Virus record (IMG/VR): IMGVR_UViG_3300042865_000822
Coordinates: 1-33,013 of that record
Source: a virus
Reading direction: 5' to 3' (one strand)
Length of the DNA: 33,013 nucleotides
Below are positions 6,422 to 14,700 of this stretch, one piece after another (positions within the stretch are counted from its first letter, which is position 1; the number at the start of each line of letters is the position of its first letter). A program made the position numbers and the translations under genes. The notes beneath the pieces are model-generated. The model saw nothing but the letters and a program-made list of their open reading frames with translations. It did not search any database and was not told the DNA's origin.

Positions 6422-8602
6422 ATGAGTTTAGTTACAAGACAATATGGGCCAGACGCTAAGGGGTCAAAATTAACCAATTTAGATATGGATAATAATTTAT
6501 ATTATCTACAATCTTTAGGTGTGTCTGGAATGACTTTTTCCGCAAATACTCTTACACTCACAAACCCTACCGGTGGTATAATTGCAAATGCTTTGATTGA
6601 TATTAATGCTGACAGTAGGTGGTATATACCTTCAGGAAGTACTGTTGAAATTGGTTCATATTCACAAAGTTTTGTGTATGGTGATTTATATGTTTTAGGT
6701 GAATTGATATTAAATGACAATTCTCAATTAATAATATTAAATGGTAATTTAATTTTAAGTGGTGGAACTATCACTGTTAGTGGTTCAGGACAAACCGTTT
6801 TGGTTGATTTGCCAACATTTGGCGATTTAATTACTTCAGGGACATACTCTGGAGGGACATTAACATTATCTACAAGTAACGGCACTGATGTAACAGTCAA
6901 TGGTTTTTTTACCGGAAGTACTGACGTTTTTACAACAGGTGCATCTTACAATAATGGTATTATTTATTTTGATACTAACGTATCACCTTCAGCATATACT
7001 GTTAATATTAGTTCATTAACTGGAGGCTCAAATACGTTTTTAACAGGAGTTACCTATGATAATTTAACAAATACAATAACTTTAACAGATAACACAAATA
7101 CCACTTTTAATGCGTATATTGATTCGGTTAGTGGTTTAACTGTAAATGGTAGTTTAAGCGCAACAACACTTTACGGTGATGGTTCTAATTTAACAGGAAT
7201 CCCAACACAAGATACCTTTGTAACTGGCGGAACATATAGTAATGGGTCTGCGATTTTTACCAATAATACAGGGGGGACGTTTAATGTTTCAGGGTTTTAT
7301 ACTGGATTAACGGACAACAATCAATTCACTACCGGATTTACTTACTCAAGTAATACATTTACAATATTAGATAATTCCGGTAATACATTTAACGCAACAA
7401 TAAATACGGTAACGGGTTTGACGGTAAATGGAGGTTTAAGTGCAACAACAATATCTGCGACAACTTATCAGAACTTACCATTAAGTGGTTATGGCACAGG
7501 ACTAACATTTAATACTGCTAATTATAATTTAACTATTGATGGGGGTAATGGTGTTTTAGATACTGTGAGTTTATCAGTCTTGGCTTCAGATTTAACGGTT
7601 ACGGGAGGAACCTATAACCCAAATACAGGTATTGCTGTTTTTACTAATAATACGGGGGGTACTTTTAATGTGACAGGATTTTTAACAGGGCTTACAGACA
7701 CATATGTGAGTGGATCAACATATAGTAATAACACATTTACGTTTACAAATACAAGCGGGGGTAGTTTTAATGTTAATTTTAACACCGTAACAGGATTAAC
7801 ATCCACAGGTACAATCTCATCAAACACAATATCAGCAACAACATATCAAAATTTACCTACAGATGTTAGAGTAACTGGCGGTACATATTCTGCAGGAACC
7901 ACAACATTTACAAATAATACGGGTGGTACGTTTTCTATTACAGGATTCAGTACTGGTTATACTTATAGTCAAACAAATAATTATACGTCAGGAATTCCTG
8001 TTTCAATAACACACAATTTTGGTACAACTGAAGTATTAGTACAAATTATAGATACAAATACTAATCAACAAATTTTTGGAAATATTAGTAACTATCAGTT
8101 AAATTCATTTGATGTTACATTAAATAGTTCTTTAAATGGTATTAAAGTTGTTGTTGCTGGAGGTTCTTTGACATCCACCACACCAAGAGGTTCGATAACA
8201 TTACTCTTCGGTCATGATAGCGTCAGTCCTTCAGATAGTGTCTCATATTTTATTGGGGGTCAATTTAATTTAGCCCCTCTTACCTCTACAAATGACGGTA
8301 GAAGGTTAATAACACAAAAAACAGGTAATATCACACAAGTCTCTATATCAAGAACAATTGGAGGTACTTTAGGGTCTTCTGAATTAAATACTCTTTCAAT
8401 AAATAACGTAACTCAAGCAACCACAAGAATCATAACAAGCGCCGCGACTTTTGATTCGTCAAGCTCATTAATTAACTATACATTAACATCACCATTACCT
8501 GTTGTTGCTGGTGATAAATTAGAAATTGAGTGGGATACTCCTTCATATGCAACAAACCCAACAACAGTAAGACAACAAATAAACGTATTAATAGATTTTT
8601 AA
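6422..8602 (+). CDS. Repeat-rich tail fibre, receptor-binding candidate
   Basis: 726 aa. The N-terminal ~130 residues (MSLVTRQYGPDAKGSKLTNL, then a beta-rich IIANALIDINADSRWYIPSG region) probably attach it to the particle. About eight diverged repeats follow, of the form TGGTYS-x-G-x3-FTNNTGGTFNV-x-GF-x-TG, interrupted by 'YGDGSNLTGI' and 'ISATTYQNLP' modules. The C-terminal 180 residues change character: VSITHNFGTTEVLVQIIDT, then a jelly-roll-like tip (SLTSTTPRGSITLLFGHD to INVLIDF). Repeats of this kind form trimeric beta-fibres that end in a receptor-binding head. Composition is Thr/Gly/Asn-rich and almost free of Cys and Met. It is followed with no gap by a 54-aa gene. Confidence 0.85.
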   Translation: MSLVTRQYGPDAKGSKLTNLDMDNNLYYLQSLGVSGMTFSANTLTLTNPTGGIIANALIDINADSRWYIPSGSTVEIGSYSQSFVYGDLYVLGELILNDNSQLIILNGNLILSGGTITVSGSGQTVLVDLPTFGDLITSGTYSGGTLTLSTSNGTDVTVNGFFTGSTDVFTTGASYNNGIIYFDTNVSPSAYTVNISSLTGGSNTFLTGVTYDNLTNTITLTDNTNTTFNAYIDSVSGLTVNGSLSATTLYGDGSNLTGIPTQDTFVTGGTYSNGSAIFTNNTGGTFNVSGFYTGLTDNNQFTTGFTYSSNTFTILDNSGNTFNATINTVTGLTVNGGLSATTISATTYQNLPLSGYGTGLTFNTANYNLTIDGGNGVLDTVSLSVLASDLTVTGGTYNPNTGIAVFTNNTGGTFNVTGFLTGLTDTYVSGSTYSNNTFTFTNTSGGSFNVNFNTVTGLTSTGTISSNTISATTYQNLPTDVRVTGGTYSAGTTTFTNNTGGTFSITGFSTGYTYSQTNNYTSGIPVSITHNFGTTEVLVQIIDTNTNQQIFGNISNYQLNSFDVTLNSSLNGIKVVVAGGSLTSTTPRGSITLLFGHDSVSPSDSVSYFIGGQFNLAPLTSTNDGRRLITQKTGNITQVSISRTIGGTLGSSELNTLSINNVTQATTRIITSAATFDSSSSLINYTLTSPLPVVAGDKLEIEWDTPSYATNPTTVRQQINVLIDF
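7175..7194 (+). repeat. YGDGSNLTGI module, DNA copy 1
   Basis: GGTGATGGTTCTAATTTAAC, identical to 9364-9383 in the next fibre gene. Encodes part of the common fibre motif YGDGSNLTGI. Confidence 0.8.
7457..7479 (+). repeat. SATTYQNLP module, copy 1
   Basis: Diverged 23-nt copy of the module also found at 7835, 9475 and 10893. Encodes ATTYQNLP. Confidence 0.7.
7835..7857 (+). repeat. SATTYQNLP module, copy 2
   Basis: 23 nt identical to the copy at 10893-10915 and one base different from 9475-9497. Precedes the last fibre repeat and tip of this protein. Confidence 0.8.
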
Positions 8603-8767
8603 ATGGGTTACTTAGGTACATATGAAATAGTAAATTATAGTATTAATCATCCTGTAGAAGGAACTATCAATAAACAAAAAATTATTTATTATAATAATCA
8701 AAATGAAATTGAACTTGAAGAGTATTATTTTGGTTTTATAAGAGAGGGATATACGATTAAAAATTAA
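8603..8767 (+). CDS. Small protein between fibre genes, 54 aa
   Basis: ATG 8603 follows the fibre stop codon with no gap, and the frame runs 54 codons to TAA 8765-8767, 5 nt before the next fibre gene. The protein starts MGYLGTYEIVNYSINHPVEG and ends YYFGFIREGYTIKN. It is short, aromatic and acidic, with no Cys. The length, tight packing on both sides and normal codon use support a real gene. It resembles no family I can name; small proteins between fibre genes are often fibre chaperones or capping pieces, which is inference here. Confidence 0.6.
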   Translation: MGYLGTYEIVNYSINHPVEGTINKQKIIYYNNQNEIELEEYYFGFIREGYTIKN

Positions 8768-8772
8768 TTATT

Positions 8773-9855
8773 ATGACAAATTTTTACGATTCTTTAGGAA
8801 TAAACGGTGGACTAAATATAAGTGCGAACACAACAACAGACGCCATATATATTAGTCAATTAGGTACGGGAAATGCGGTATTAATTGAGGATAGTTCAAA
8901 CCCCGACTCGACCCCATTTATTATAAATTCAGGGGGTAGTGTTAATATTGGTAGGATTGAATATTTGACAACTTCAGGTGGCACTCAGGCAAAACTACAA
9001 GTTAATAATAGTACATCACAAATACCTTCATCAGGGTTACCGTTCACTACTAATTTTATAGTACAAGGATTTAATAATAATAATGTAGGACTTTTTACTA
9101 CCGATACTAACACCTCACAAATTTATTTTGGAACACCCTCAAGTGTTTATGGAGCAAAAATGTCTTGGTATTACACTGGAGGTACTTTTGATATATCAAC
9201 AGAAACAACAGGAGGTACTTTGACTTTTGGAACCGACGTTGGGTTTGAAAGAATGAGAATTCAAAGTGACGGTAAGATTGGTATTGGTACAACCGCAGCA
9301 ACGGCAAATTTAGAAGTTGCCGGCTCAATCTCAGCAACAACAATTAGTGGAGTTACGTTTTATGGTGATGGTTCTAATTTAACCGGTATTAGTGGAGGGG
9401 GTGGGTCTTTTTCAGGAGGAACAGTAACTAACCCAACTAATTTCACAGGTGGTTTATCGGCAAACACATTTAGTGCAACAACATATCAAAACTTACCTAC
9501 AGTTATACAAGTTTCTTGTTCTGATGAAATAACCGCATTAATTACTGGAACAACAACAACTTTTAGAATGCCATATAACATGTTAATTACTGAAGTTAGA
9601 GGCTCATTAACAACCGCACAAACAAGTGGTAATACATTTACGGTTGATATTTTAAGAACTGGAACAACAATATTATCAACATTAATAACCATAAATAGTA
9701 ATCAAAAAACATCAAAGGCAATAGGAACAACACAACCTGTAATATCAACACCAAATTTGGTTGATGATGACGAAATGAGTGTAAAAATAACACAAATTGG
9801 TAGCGGAACCGCAAGAGGTTTAAAAGTCGCAATAATAGGGAATAGAACAAGTTAA
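8773..9855 (+). CDS. Tail fibre with jelly-roll receptor-binding head
   Basis: 360 aa. The first ~190 residues carry typical phage fibre text: GNAVLIEDSSNPDSTPFIIN and ERMRIQSDGKIGIGTT, followed by VTFYGDGSNLTGI and FSATTYQNLP linkers. The last ~115 residues form a separate head: VSCSDEITALITGTTTTFRM, then ITEVRGSLTTAQTSGNTFTV, then a strand pair ending LKVAIIGN. Heads of this type cap many phage fibres and bind the host surface. No S74 autoprotease chaperone follows the GIGTT motif, although the two often occur together. It shares short DNA modules with the fibre genes on either side, which suggests head exchange by recombination. Confidence 0.85.
   Translation: MTNFYDSLGINGGLNISANTTTDAIYISQLGTGNAVLIEDSSNPDSTPFIINSGGSVNIGRIEYLTTSGGTQAKLQVNNSTSQIPSSGLPFTTNFIVQGFNNNNVGLFTTDTNTSQIYFGTPSSVYGAKMSWYYTGGTFDISTETTGGTLTFGTDVGFERMRIQSDGKIGIGTTAATANLEVAGSISATTISGVTFYGDGSNLTGISGGGGSFSGGTVTNPTNFTGGLSANTFSATTYQNLPTVIQVSCSDEITALITGTTTTFRMPYNMLITEVRGSLTTAQTSGNTFTVDILRTGTTILSTLITINSNQKTSKAIGTTQPVISTPNLVDDDEMSVKITQIGSGTARGLKVAIIGNRTS
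9364..9383 (+). repeat. YGDGSNLTGI module, DNA copy 2
   Basis: 20-nt exact match to 7175-7194 in the upstream fibre gene. Confidence 0.8.
9475..9497 (+). repeat. SATTYQNLP module, copy 3
   Basis: One base different from copies 2 and 4. It lies directly before the receptor-binding head of this fibre. Confidence 0.8.
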
Positions 9856-9858
9856 GAC

Positions 9859-10584
9859 ATGAGTTTTATAGTTAATCCAAACACATTTAATTATTCAATA
9901 ACACAATCAGGTTTAGTTTTTAACTTAGACGCAAAAAACATTAATTCATTTCCCGGTACAGGAACTACTTGGTTTGATTTATCAAAAAATTCGGAAATCA
10001 ATAATGCCACTTCTACTCAAACAACAGGTGGTGGAAATGCGAGCGGACCACCAATTTATAATAAAGGAGTTCTTGATTTTAATAAAACCACAAGTAGACA
10101 AATGGTTGTTTCAAACAATCCCTCAACAAGACTTACAACCGCAACCGTTGGTGTTTGGGTAAAGGTTAATTCGTCGTCAAGTGGGTTTGCCGGTATAGTT
10201 ACTAAACGAGACGCTTGGGGAATTTTTACAAATAATAATGAATTGGTTTTTTATAGTTGGGGTGGCTCAGGATCACTTACATCTACAGGTGTTGATTTAT
10301 TAGATAATCAATGGAGATATTTAACTTTAGCTTTTAGTGGTGCCACTGGTTCACCATCAAATAATGCCACTATGTATATAAATGGTGTTCCACACACAAC
10401 CGGAACTATTTTGGTTTTAGATAATACCGTTTGGTGGACGGCAATTGCTTGGGGATCTTGTTGTTTTGGATCTGAACAGTTTTTAAATGGGTCAATAGGT
10501 GAAGTACATATGTATAATAGAAGATTAACTGATGATGAAATATTATATAATTTTAATGCCGTTAAATGGTGGTACGGACTATAA
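9859..10584 (+). CDS. LamG/concanavalin-A-like lectin adhesin
   Basis: 241 aa, essentially a single LamG_3-type (Laminin_G_3-like) domain. It opens with GLVFNLDAKN followed by PGTGTTWFDLSKN, has the central strands ATVGVWVKVNSSSSGFAGIV and NQWRYLTLAFSGA, the MYINGVPHTTGT hairpin, and the family's C-terminal signature GSIGEVHMYNRRLTDDEILY-NFNA. These domains bind carbohydrates; in phages they decorate fibres and assist adsorption. The start is 3 nt past the previous stop, so it is co-transcribed with the fibre. The ATG context has no Shine-Dalgarno sequence. A 68-bp AT-rich gap follows, containing the 16-bp palindrome ATTTTATTAATAAAAT (10600-10615), perhaps a weak transcript end. Confidence 0.88.
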   Translation: MSFIVNPNTFNYSITQSGLVFNLDAKNINSFPGTGTTWFDLSKNSEINNATSTQTTGGGNASGPPIYNKGVLDFNKTTSRQMVVSNNPSTRLTTATVGVWVKVNSSSSGFAGIVTKRDAWGIFTNNNELVFYSWGGSGSLTSTGVDLLDNQWRYLTLAFSGATGSPSNNATMYINGVPHTTGTILVLDNTVWWTAIAWGSCCFGSEQFLNGSIGEVHMYNRRLTDDEILYNFNAVKWWYGL

Positions 10585-10632
10585 AAATTAATTAATTTAA
10601 TTTTATTAATAAAATAAATAAAAAAGTAAAGA

Positions 10633-10639
10633 TATTTAT
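10633..10639 (+). promoter_or_regulatory. TATTTAT motif before nonapeptide-repeat gene
   Basis: TATTTAT then A-rich DNA, 13 nt before ATG 10653. Confidence 0.6.
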
Positions 10640-10652
10640 AAATTAAAAAGAC

Positions 10653-13172
10653 ATGGGAAGAATAATACAACAAAATAATGGTAAGACCACAATCTACGTT
10701 ACGGGCGAAGATTTCAATAATTTAAGTGGGACGACTGACACTTATTACGTTGGTGTTGACCTAAATAGTGGTTTGTTTGAAAAGAAAAATCCAGATGGGT
10801 CATTTGAAGATTTTAGTGGCGGATCTTTTACGGGAGGTACCGTTACTGGATCAACTACATTTACCAACGGTTTAACTGCAAATACAATATCTGCAACAAC
10901 ATATCAAAATTTACCGTGTAATGTAGAATATATTACTTATTCTGAATTAGCAGGTAAAATAACAGGAGCAACACTATGTGAAGGAAAATATTACTTGATG
11001 ACTGATTATCAAACGTGTTATGATCAACCAAACTTTGATTCTAATGGTTCGGCAATAACAACGGGTAACTATAAAACAGGAACAACAGAACCAATATTAT
11101 TGCTAGCAATATCAACAACAGGATTTTCACCTACAGTATACTCGACATTATACCCACAAGATAAAATATCTTATGATATAACTTGGGATACAACAGAAGT
11201 GACAAGTGGTCCTGCCAAAGGTAGAATTACAGAAAGAATTGATGATAAAAATAATAGAGCCGATTATGATTTTAGAGCAGTTCAATTTATTAGATATGTT
11301 GGTTATTTTTCAGAACAATACTATGAAGGTAAAATTAATTTAGATGGTACAACCGGATTAGTTGATGGAACTGGAACAACATTTACAAATGATTTTACTG
11401 TTGGTGATATTTTTGGAGTTTATAGTCCTGGTTTCGGATTAGGTAGTTTCCAATATTATGAAATTTCATCGATAGTTAGTAATGTTGAAATGTATGTTAC
11501 AGGTAGAACTTTAACGAATGCGACCAACTCCTATTATTCTTCGGGACAGAGATTACCTGATTATATGAATCCACACCAATGTAATATAACTGGTACAACT
11601 AATGATGAATTTGCGGAGTATTATACATTTAATGATGATGATAATTTTAACACATACTTGGGTGATTATGTTAATTACAATACTTTTATATTGTCCAATA
11701 ATGTTTTTCTCGACGGTTCATACAGAAATAACACATTCGGTGGGAATGTTGTGGGTAATACATTCAATGAAGATATGATCTCAAATATAGTTGGGCCATA
11801 TTTTCAATATAATATTATAACAAATGATTTTGACAGAAATATTGTAGGTTCAAATTTCGAATATAACATTATTGATTGTGATATGGATTCAAATCAGATT
11901 GGTAATTATTTCGAATTTAATATGCTCGGAGATTACAATGGACAAGATTTTGATTATAACCGAATAGGTTCAAACTTCAATAGTAATTTTTTAACGCTTA
12001 ATTATGATTTTCAAAATAATAATATTGGAGATAGTTTTTATAGTAACATCATAGATAGTGACTTCCGAAACAATACTATTGTTGGTAACTTTAATCTAAA
12101 CCTATTAATTAATAACTACTTCAATGACAATATTGTAGGTAGTGATTTTCAATATAATACCATACCAACCTCTTTTTACTCAAATAATATAGGAGAGAAT
12201 TTTGATAGTAATACAATAACCCAAAATTTTTATAACAATGAAATTGGTCCCGGATTTAATAATAATTCAATAAGTGGGGAAACATATAACAATAGAATCG
12301 GTGAACGATTTGAAGAGAATACAATATATGGTGATTTTAATGATAACCAAATTTTCAACGAATTTAAAGGTAATATAACGTATGATAGTTTTTACCATAA
12401 TAGAACAGATTGGGGGTTTGGAGGAAATCAAATTAGTGGGTATTGTGGTGATAATACCTTCGGACCCATGATTGATAGTAATGACTTTTTGGGTGATGTT
12501 TACCAAAATACATTTAAAGGTGGTGTTTTGGGCAACACTATTGGTAATAATTTCGCTAATAACAATATCGGTTTTATTTTTATTAATAATATAATAGGTG
12601 AAGGTTTTGGAAACGGATATGGCGAACCACAAGGTAATACCATAGGTAATAATTTTGTTGATAATACAATAGGTGAGTATTTCTATAACAATACAATTCC
12701 TGATAATTTTGAGAACAACACTATAGGAGATTATTTTCAGTGGAACATTGTTAACACAGTTATAAATAACACTGATTTTACAACAAATTATGGAAACATA
12801 ACAGGGGTTACATATGTTGCTAATGGGACAACCGGAACTGATGCCGTTTATACTGATTTATCTGGCACTACAAATGGAATTGGTACAGGAGCAACATTTG
12901 ACGTTGAGGTTTCAGGCGGAACAGTAATTGGTGTTACAGGAGCAACGGAAGGTAGATTGTATCAAACCGGTAATACAATAACGATATTAGGGACTCAAAT
13001 AAGTGGAGCGACTCCGGCTGATGATGTTGTTATTACTGTTACAGGTATTAGTGTTAATCCATCTGTTTATGAAACTTACACTTGTCAGATTTTTGAAAGA
13101 CAAGGAGGAAACAAACGATTATCATATTACGATTCGAGTGATACACTAACAATAAAAAATATTAATGAATAA
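10653..13172 (+). CDS. Giant fibre/adhesin with nonapeptide-repeat solenoid
   Basis: 839 aa. The N-terminus (MGRIIQQNNGKTTIYVTGED) leads into a short fibre stretch and the shared ISATTYQNLP linker at about residues 80-90. Residues about 90-350 form a mixed domain (LCEGKYYLMTDYQTCYDQPN, AVQFIRYVGYF). Residues 360-697 hold about 36 tandem nine-residue repeats of the form N-x-[I/V]-[G/x]-x-x-F-x-x, ending NTIGEYFYN, NTIPDNFEN, NTIGDYFQW. The asparagine ladder and regular hydrophobic positions argue for a beta-solenoid. A C-terminal domain of ~140 residues closes it (NITGVTYVANG to LTIKNINE). It is likely a surface-exposed adhesin; no enzymatic motif is seen. Host target and partners are unknown. 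Confidence 0.8.
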   Translation: MGRIIQQNNGKTTIYVTGEDFNNLSGTTDTYYVGVDLNSGLFEKKNPDGSFEDFSGGSFTGGTVTGSTTFTNGLTANTISATTYQNLPCNVEYITYSELAGKITGATLCEGKYYLMTDYQTCYDQPNFDSNGSAITTGNYKTGTTEPILLLAISTTGFSPTVYSTLYPQDKISYDITWDTTEVTSGPAKGRITERIDDKNNRADYDFRAVQFIRYVGYFSEQYYEGKINLDGTTGLVDGTGTTFTNDFTVGDIFGVYSPGFGLGSFQYYEISSIVSNVEMYVTGRTLTNATNSYYSSGQRLPDYMNPHQCNITGTTNDEFAEYYTFNDDDNFNTYLGDYVNYNTFILSNNVFLDGSYRNNTFGGNVVGNTFNEDMISNIVGPYFQYNIITNDFDRNIVGSNFEYNIIDCDMDSNQIGNYFEFNMLGDYNGQDFDYNRIGSNFNSNFLTLNYDFQNNNIGDSFYSNIIDSDFRNNTIVGNFNLNLLINNYFNDNIVGSDFQYNTIPTSFYSNNIGENFDSNTITQNFYNNEIGPGFNNNSISGETYNNRIGERFEENTIYGDFNDNQIFNEFKGNITYDSFYHNRTDWGFGGNQISGYCGDNTFGPMIDSNDFLGDVYQNTFKGGVLGNTIGNNFANNNIGFIFINNIIGEGFGNGYGEPQGNTIGNNFVDNTIGEYFYNNTIPDNFENNTIGDYFQWNIVNTVINNTDFTTNYGNITGVTYVANGTTGTDAVYTDLSGTTNGIGTGATFDVEVSGGTVIGVTGATEGRLYQTGNTITILGTQISGATPADDVVITVTGISVNPSVYETYTCQIFERQGGNKRLSYYDSSDTLTIKNINE
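10893..10915 (+). repeat. SATTYQNLP module, copy 4
   Basis: Identical over 23 nt to 7835-7857, here in the N-terminal part of an otherwise unrelated protein. Confidence 0.8.
11730..12743 (+). repeat. Nonapeptide-coding tandem repeat, about 36 units
   Basis: Each unit starts with Asn and has Ile/Val at position 3, often Gly at 4 and Phe at 7. Nearly all units are exactly 9 residues; the few exceptions are 10, 11, 13 and 16. 'IG' units tend to alternate with non-Gly units, giving an 18-residue super-period. Codons vary widely, so the array is old and kept by selection on protein. Confidence 0.85.
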
Positions 13173-13178
13173 AATAAT

Positions 13179-13445
13179 ATGAGAATATGTATATTATGTG
13201 AAGAATCAAAAGTTTCACAAGCAAGAGAAAAAATGAAAAATGATAATATCTTAAAAATAGATTTATCACCAACAGGAGAATTACCAGCAACTCACAAATT
13301 ATGTGTTATGGCGGTTCCCGAAGAAAGGGCCAAACAGATGATTGATTCTGCGGAATTAACAATAATTGAGGCAATGAACCCAAGAGAATTTTTGGTAAAA
13401 CATAACCTAAAGAAAATTGGAAAATACGGAATTAAACCCTTTTAA
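13179..13445 (+). CDS. Small conserved-looking protein upstream of oxygenase, 88 aa
   Basis: 88 aa with an alternating strand/helix pattern that suggests a small ferredoxin-like alpha/beta fold: MRICILCEESKVSQAREKMK, ILKIDLSPTGELPATHKLCV, PEERAKQMIDSAELTIIEAM, then a basic tail ending KKIGKYGIKPF. Two cysteines sit near the start (C4, C7), arranged as CILC. The family is unknown to me. It begins 6 nt after the repeat adhesin. Its last codons read CCC TTT TAA, and the oxygenase lies in the +1 frame with no ATG, so the pair could be joined by frameshifting (see findings). It may be a partner or N-terminal domain of the oxygenase. Confidence 0.65.
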   Translation: MRICILCEESKVSQAREKMKNDNILKIDLSPTGELPATHKLCVMAVPEERAKQMIDSAELTIIEAMNPREFLVKHNLKKIGKYGIKPF

Positions 13446-14052
13446 GTTAAAAAAAAAATTCATCACAAACGATGAGTCAAATCAGATAGTTAATTGGATT
13501 GAATCTATTAACCACATTGGGAATGATTCAAACCACCATCTTACCGAACTATCCAAAGACTTAAATGGTAAGTCTTATATTTTTGATATATCAAACACAC
13601 CATTAACTAATTACATATCAAAATTTCAATCAATATCAGATGTGTCTAAAGACCCGTTACCTAATTTTATACATAATATAATAGATAAAATATCTAAAGA
13701 ATTTAATTTTCCAAAAGAAAACGTTTTTTTACAGGCGGTTGATATGAATAAAGGTGGAAAAATAAATCCACACTATGACGCATCAATTGATGGTTATGTT
13801 AACTATAAGTGTAATATAAGTGTTTTATCGGAAGACTATGATTTATTTTTAGATAAAGACACAATAAAGATACAAGAAACTGATTTATATTCTTTTGAAG
13901 CTTCATTATATAAACATTGGACAAATGAATTTAATTCAAGGAGAGTTTTTTTAAGTTTTGGGTTTATTTTACCATATGATGTTTTAGGTAGAAATGAAAG
14001 TGATCCAAGAGTTAGATTAAGTCAACGAATATCAAAATATTTTCAAAAATAA
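13417..14052 (+). CDS. 2-oxoglutarate/Fe(II)-dependent oxygenase
   Basis: The double-stranded beta-helix signature is complete: H119-x-D121 in INPHYDASIDG, the distal H167 in LYKHWTNEFN, and R175/R176 in SRRVFLSFGF for 2-oxoglutarate binding. An N-terminal helix (FITNDESNQIVNWIES) is typical of the prolyl-hydroxylase-like group. Such enzymes hydroxylate protein side chains or nucleobases using O2 and 2-oxoglutarate. Lying inside the fibre block, it may modify a fibre protein, though DNA or host targets are possible. The frame has no ATG before residue 110. The only usual start is TTG 13417, inside the upstream gene, and a stop at 13408-13410 limits extension. Numbering here uses that TTG. Entry by +1 frameshift from the 88-aa gene is the alternative. 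Confidence 0.85.
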   Translation: MENTELNPFKLKKKFITNDESNQIVNWIESINHIGNDSNHHLTELSKDLNGKSYIFDISNTPLTNYISKFQSISDVSKDPLPNFIHNIIDKISKEFNFPKENVFLQAVDMNKGGKINPHYDASIDGYVNYKCNISVLSEDYDLFLDKDTIKIQETDLYSFEASLYKHWTNEFNSRRVFLSFGFILPYDVLGRNESDPRVRLSQRISKYFQK

Positions 14053-14054
14053 AA

Positions 14055-14061
14055 TACTTAT
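14055..14061 (+). promoter_or_regulatory. TACTTAT variant of the promoter motif
   Basis: TACTTAT followed by TAAATAAAG, 12 nt before ATG 14074. One mismatch from the consensus, with the same surroundings. Confidence 0.4.
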
Positions 14062-14073
14062 TAAATAAAGAAG

Positions 14074-14700
14074 ATGTCAACAAAATACATAGTAAATAAC
14101 GTAACGGGACAAACAATAACGGGAGACCTAACAATCAATGGAAATGTAACTATAACAGGTACAACAAATACGAGACCCTATAAAGTATATACCGCTTTAT
14201 TAACACAGAGTGGTGGTGATGGTAATGCGTTTATTGGTCCAGGTGAACTAACAATAGGTGTTACATATATGATAAATGACTCTTTTTTAGGTCAAGACTT
14301 TACAAATGTTGGAGCACCAAATAATGACGTAGGAACTTGGTTTGTCGCAACAGGCACAATCCCAAATAGTTGGGGTGTAGACCCAGAAAATAACCTTATA
14401 TACTATCCAGGCGCTCCAGTAGTAACAGTATTAGAGAATACTATTGGGAATATTTGGTTTACTTATGCAGATATTGGTAATTATACAGTTAATTCTGATG
14501 GGTTATTTACATTAAATAAATCAATAGGTATATGTATGCCTAATCAGTATGTAGAAAGTGCTTCAGATTTATATAATTATCAAATATTTAACTCAGGAGT
14601 AAATGATTTTCAATTAAATTCTAGTTATAATTATGATGTTTCAGATAGTATATTTGGTATCTATAGTGAAAATTCAATAGAAATAAGAGTATATAACTAA
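14074..14700 (+). CDS. Short tail-fibre protein
   Basis: 208 aa. The N-terminus is fibre-like (NNVTGQTITGDLTINGNVTI). It is followed by a domain common in phage fibres, recognised from TIGVTYMINDSFLGQDFTNV and GTWFVATGTIPNSWG, which wraps as a small beta sandwich. The last third (NSDGLFTLNKSIGICMPN to IEIRVYN) is less typical and may be the exposed tip. A TACTTAT motif precedes it. Its stop overlaps the next start by one base (TAATG), so it is made together with the BppU-like protein that follows. Confidence 0.75.
   Translation: MSTKYIVNNVTGQTITGDLTINGNVTITGTTNTRPYKVYTALLTQSGGDGNAFIGPGELTIGVTYMINDSFLGQDFTNVGAPNNDVGTWFVATGTIPNSWGVDPENNLIYYPGAPVVTVLENTIGNIWFTYADIGNYTVNSDGLFTLNKSIGICMPNQYVESASDLYNYQIFNSGVNDFQLNSSYNYDVSDSIFGIYSENSIEIRVYN

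Larger units (their letters stand above)
6826..7960 (+). repeat. About eight degenerate TGGTYS...TNNTGGTF repeats in the fibre gene
   Basis: In-frame repeats of about 28-35 residues, best matched where TTTACCAATAATACAGG-like DNA recurs (around 7257, 7638 and 7906). They mark repeat expansion of the fibre shaft. Confidence 0.75.

Noticed and set aside
12267-12632. Leftward 121-aa ORF in the repeat gene
   Set aside because: Antisense shadow of the nonapeptide repeats, with no promoter motif or domain.
11730-12743. CRISPR or DNA satellite
   Set aside because: The periodicity is at protein level (27 nt) with strong codon divergence and an open frame.
6422-13172. Diversity-generating retroelement in the fibre block
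   Set aside because: No reverse transcriptase and no template/variable pair with A-specific differences; the repeats are ordinary shared modules.
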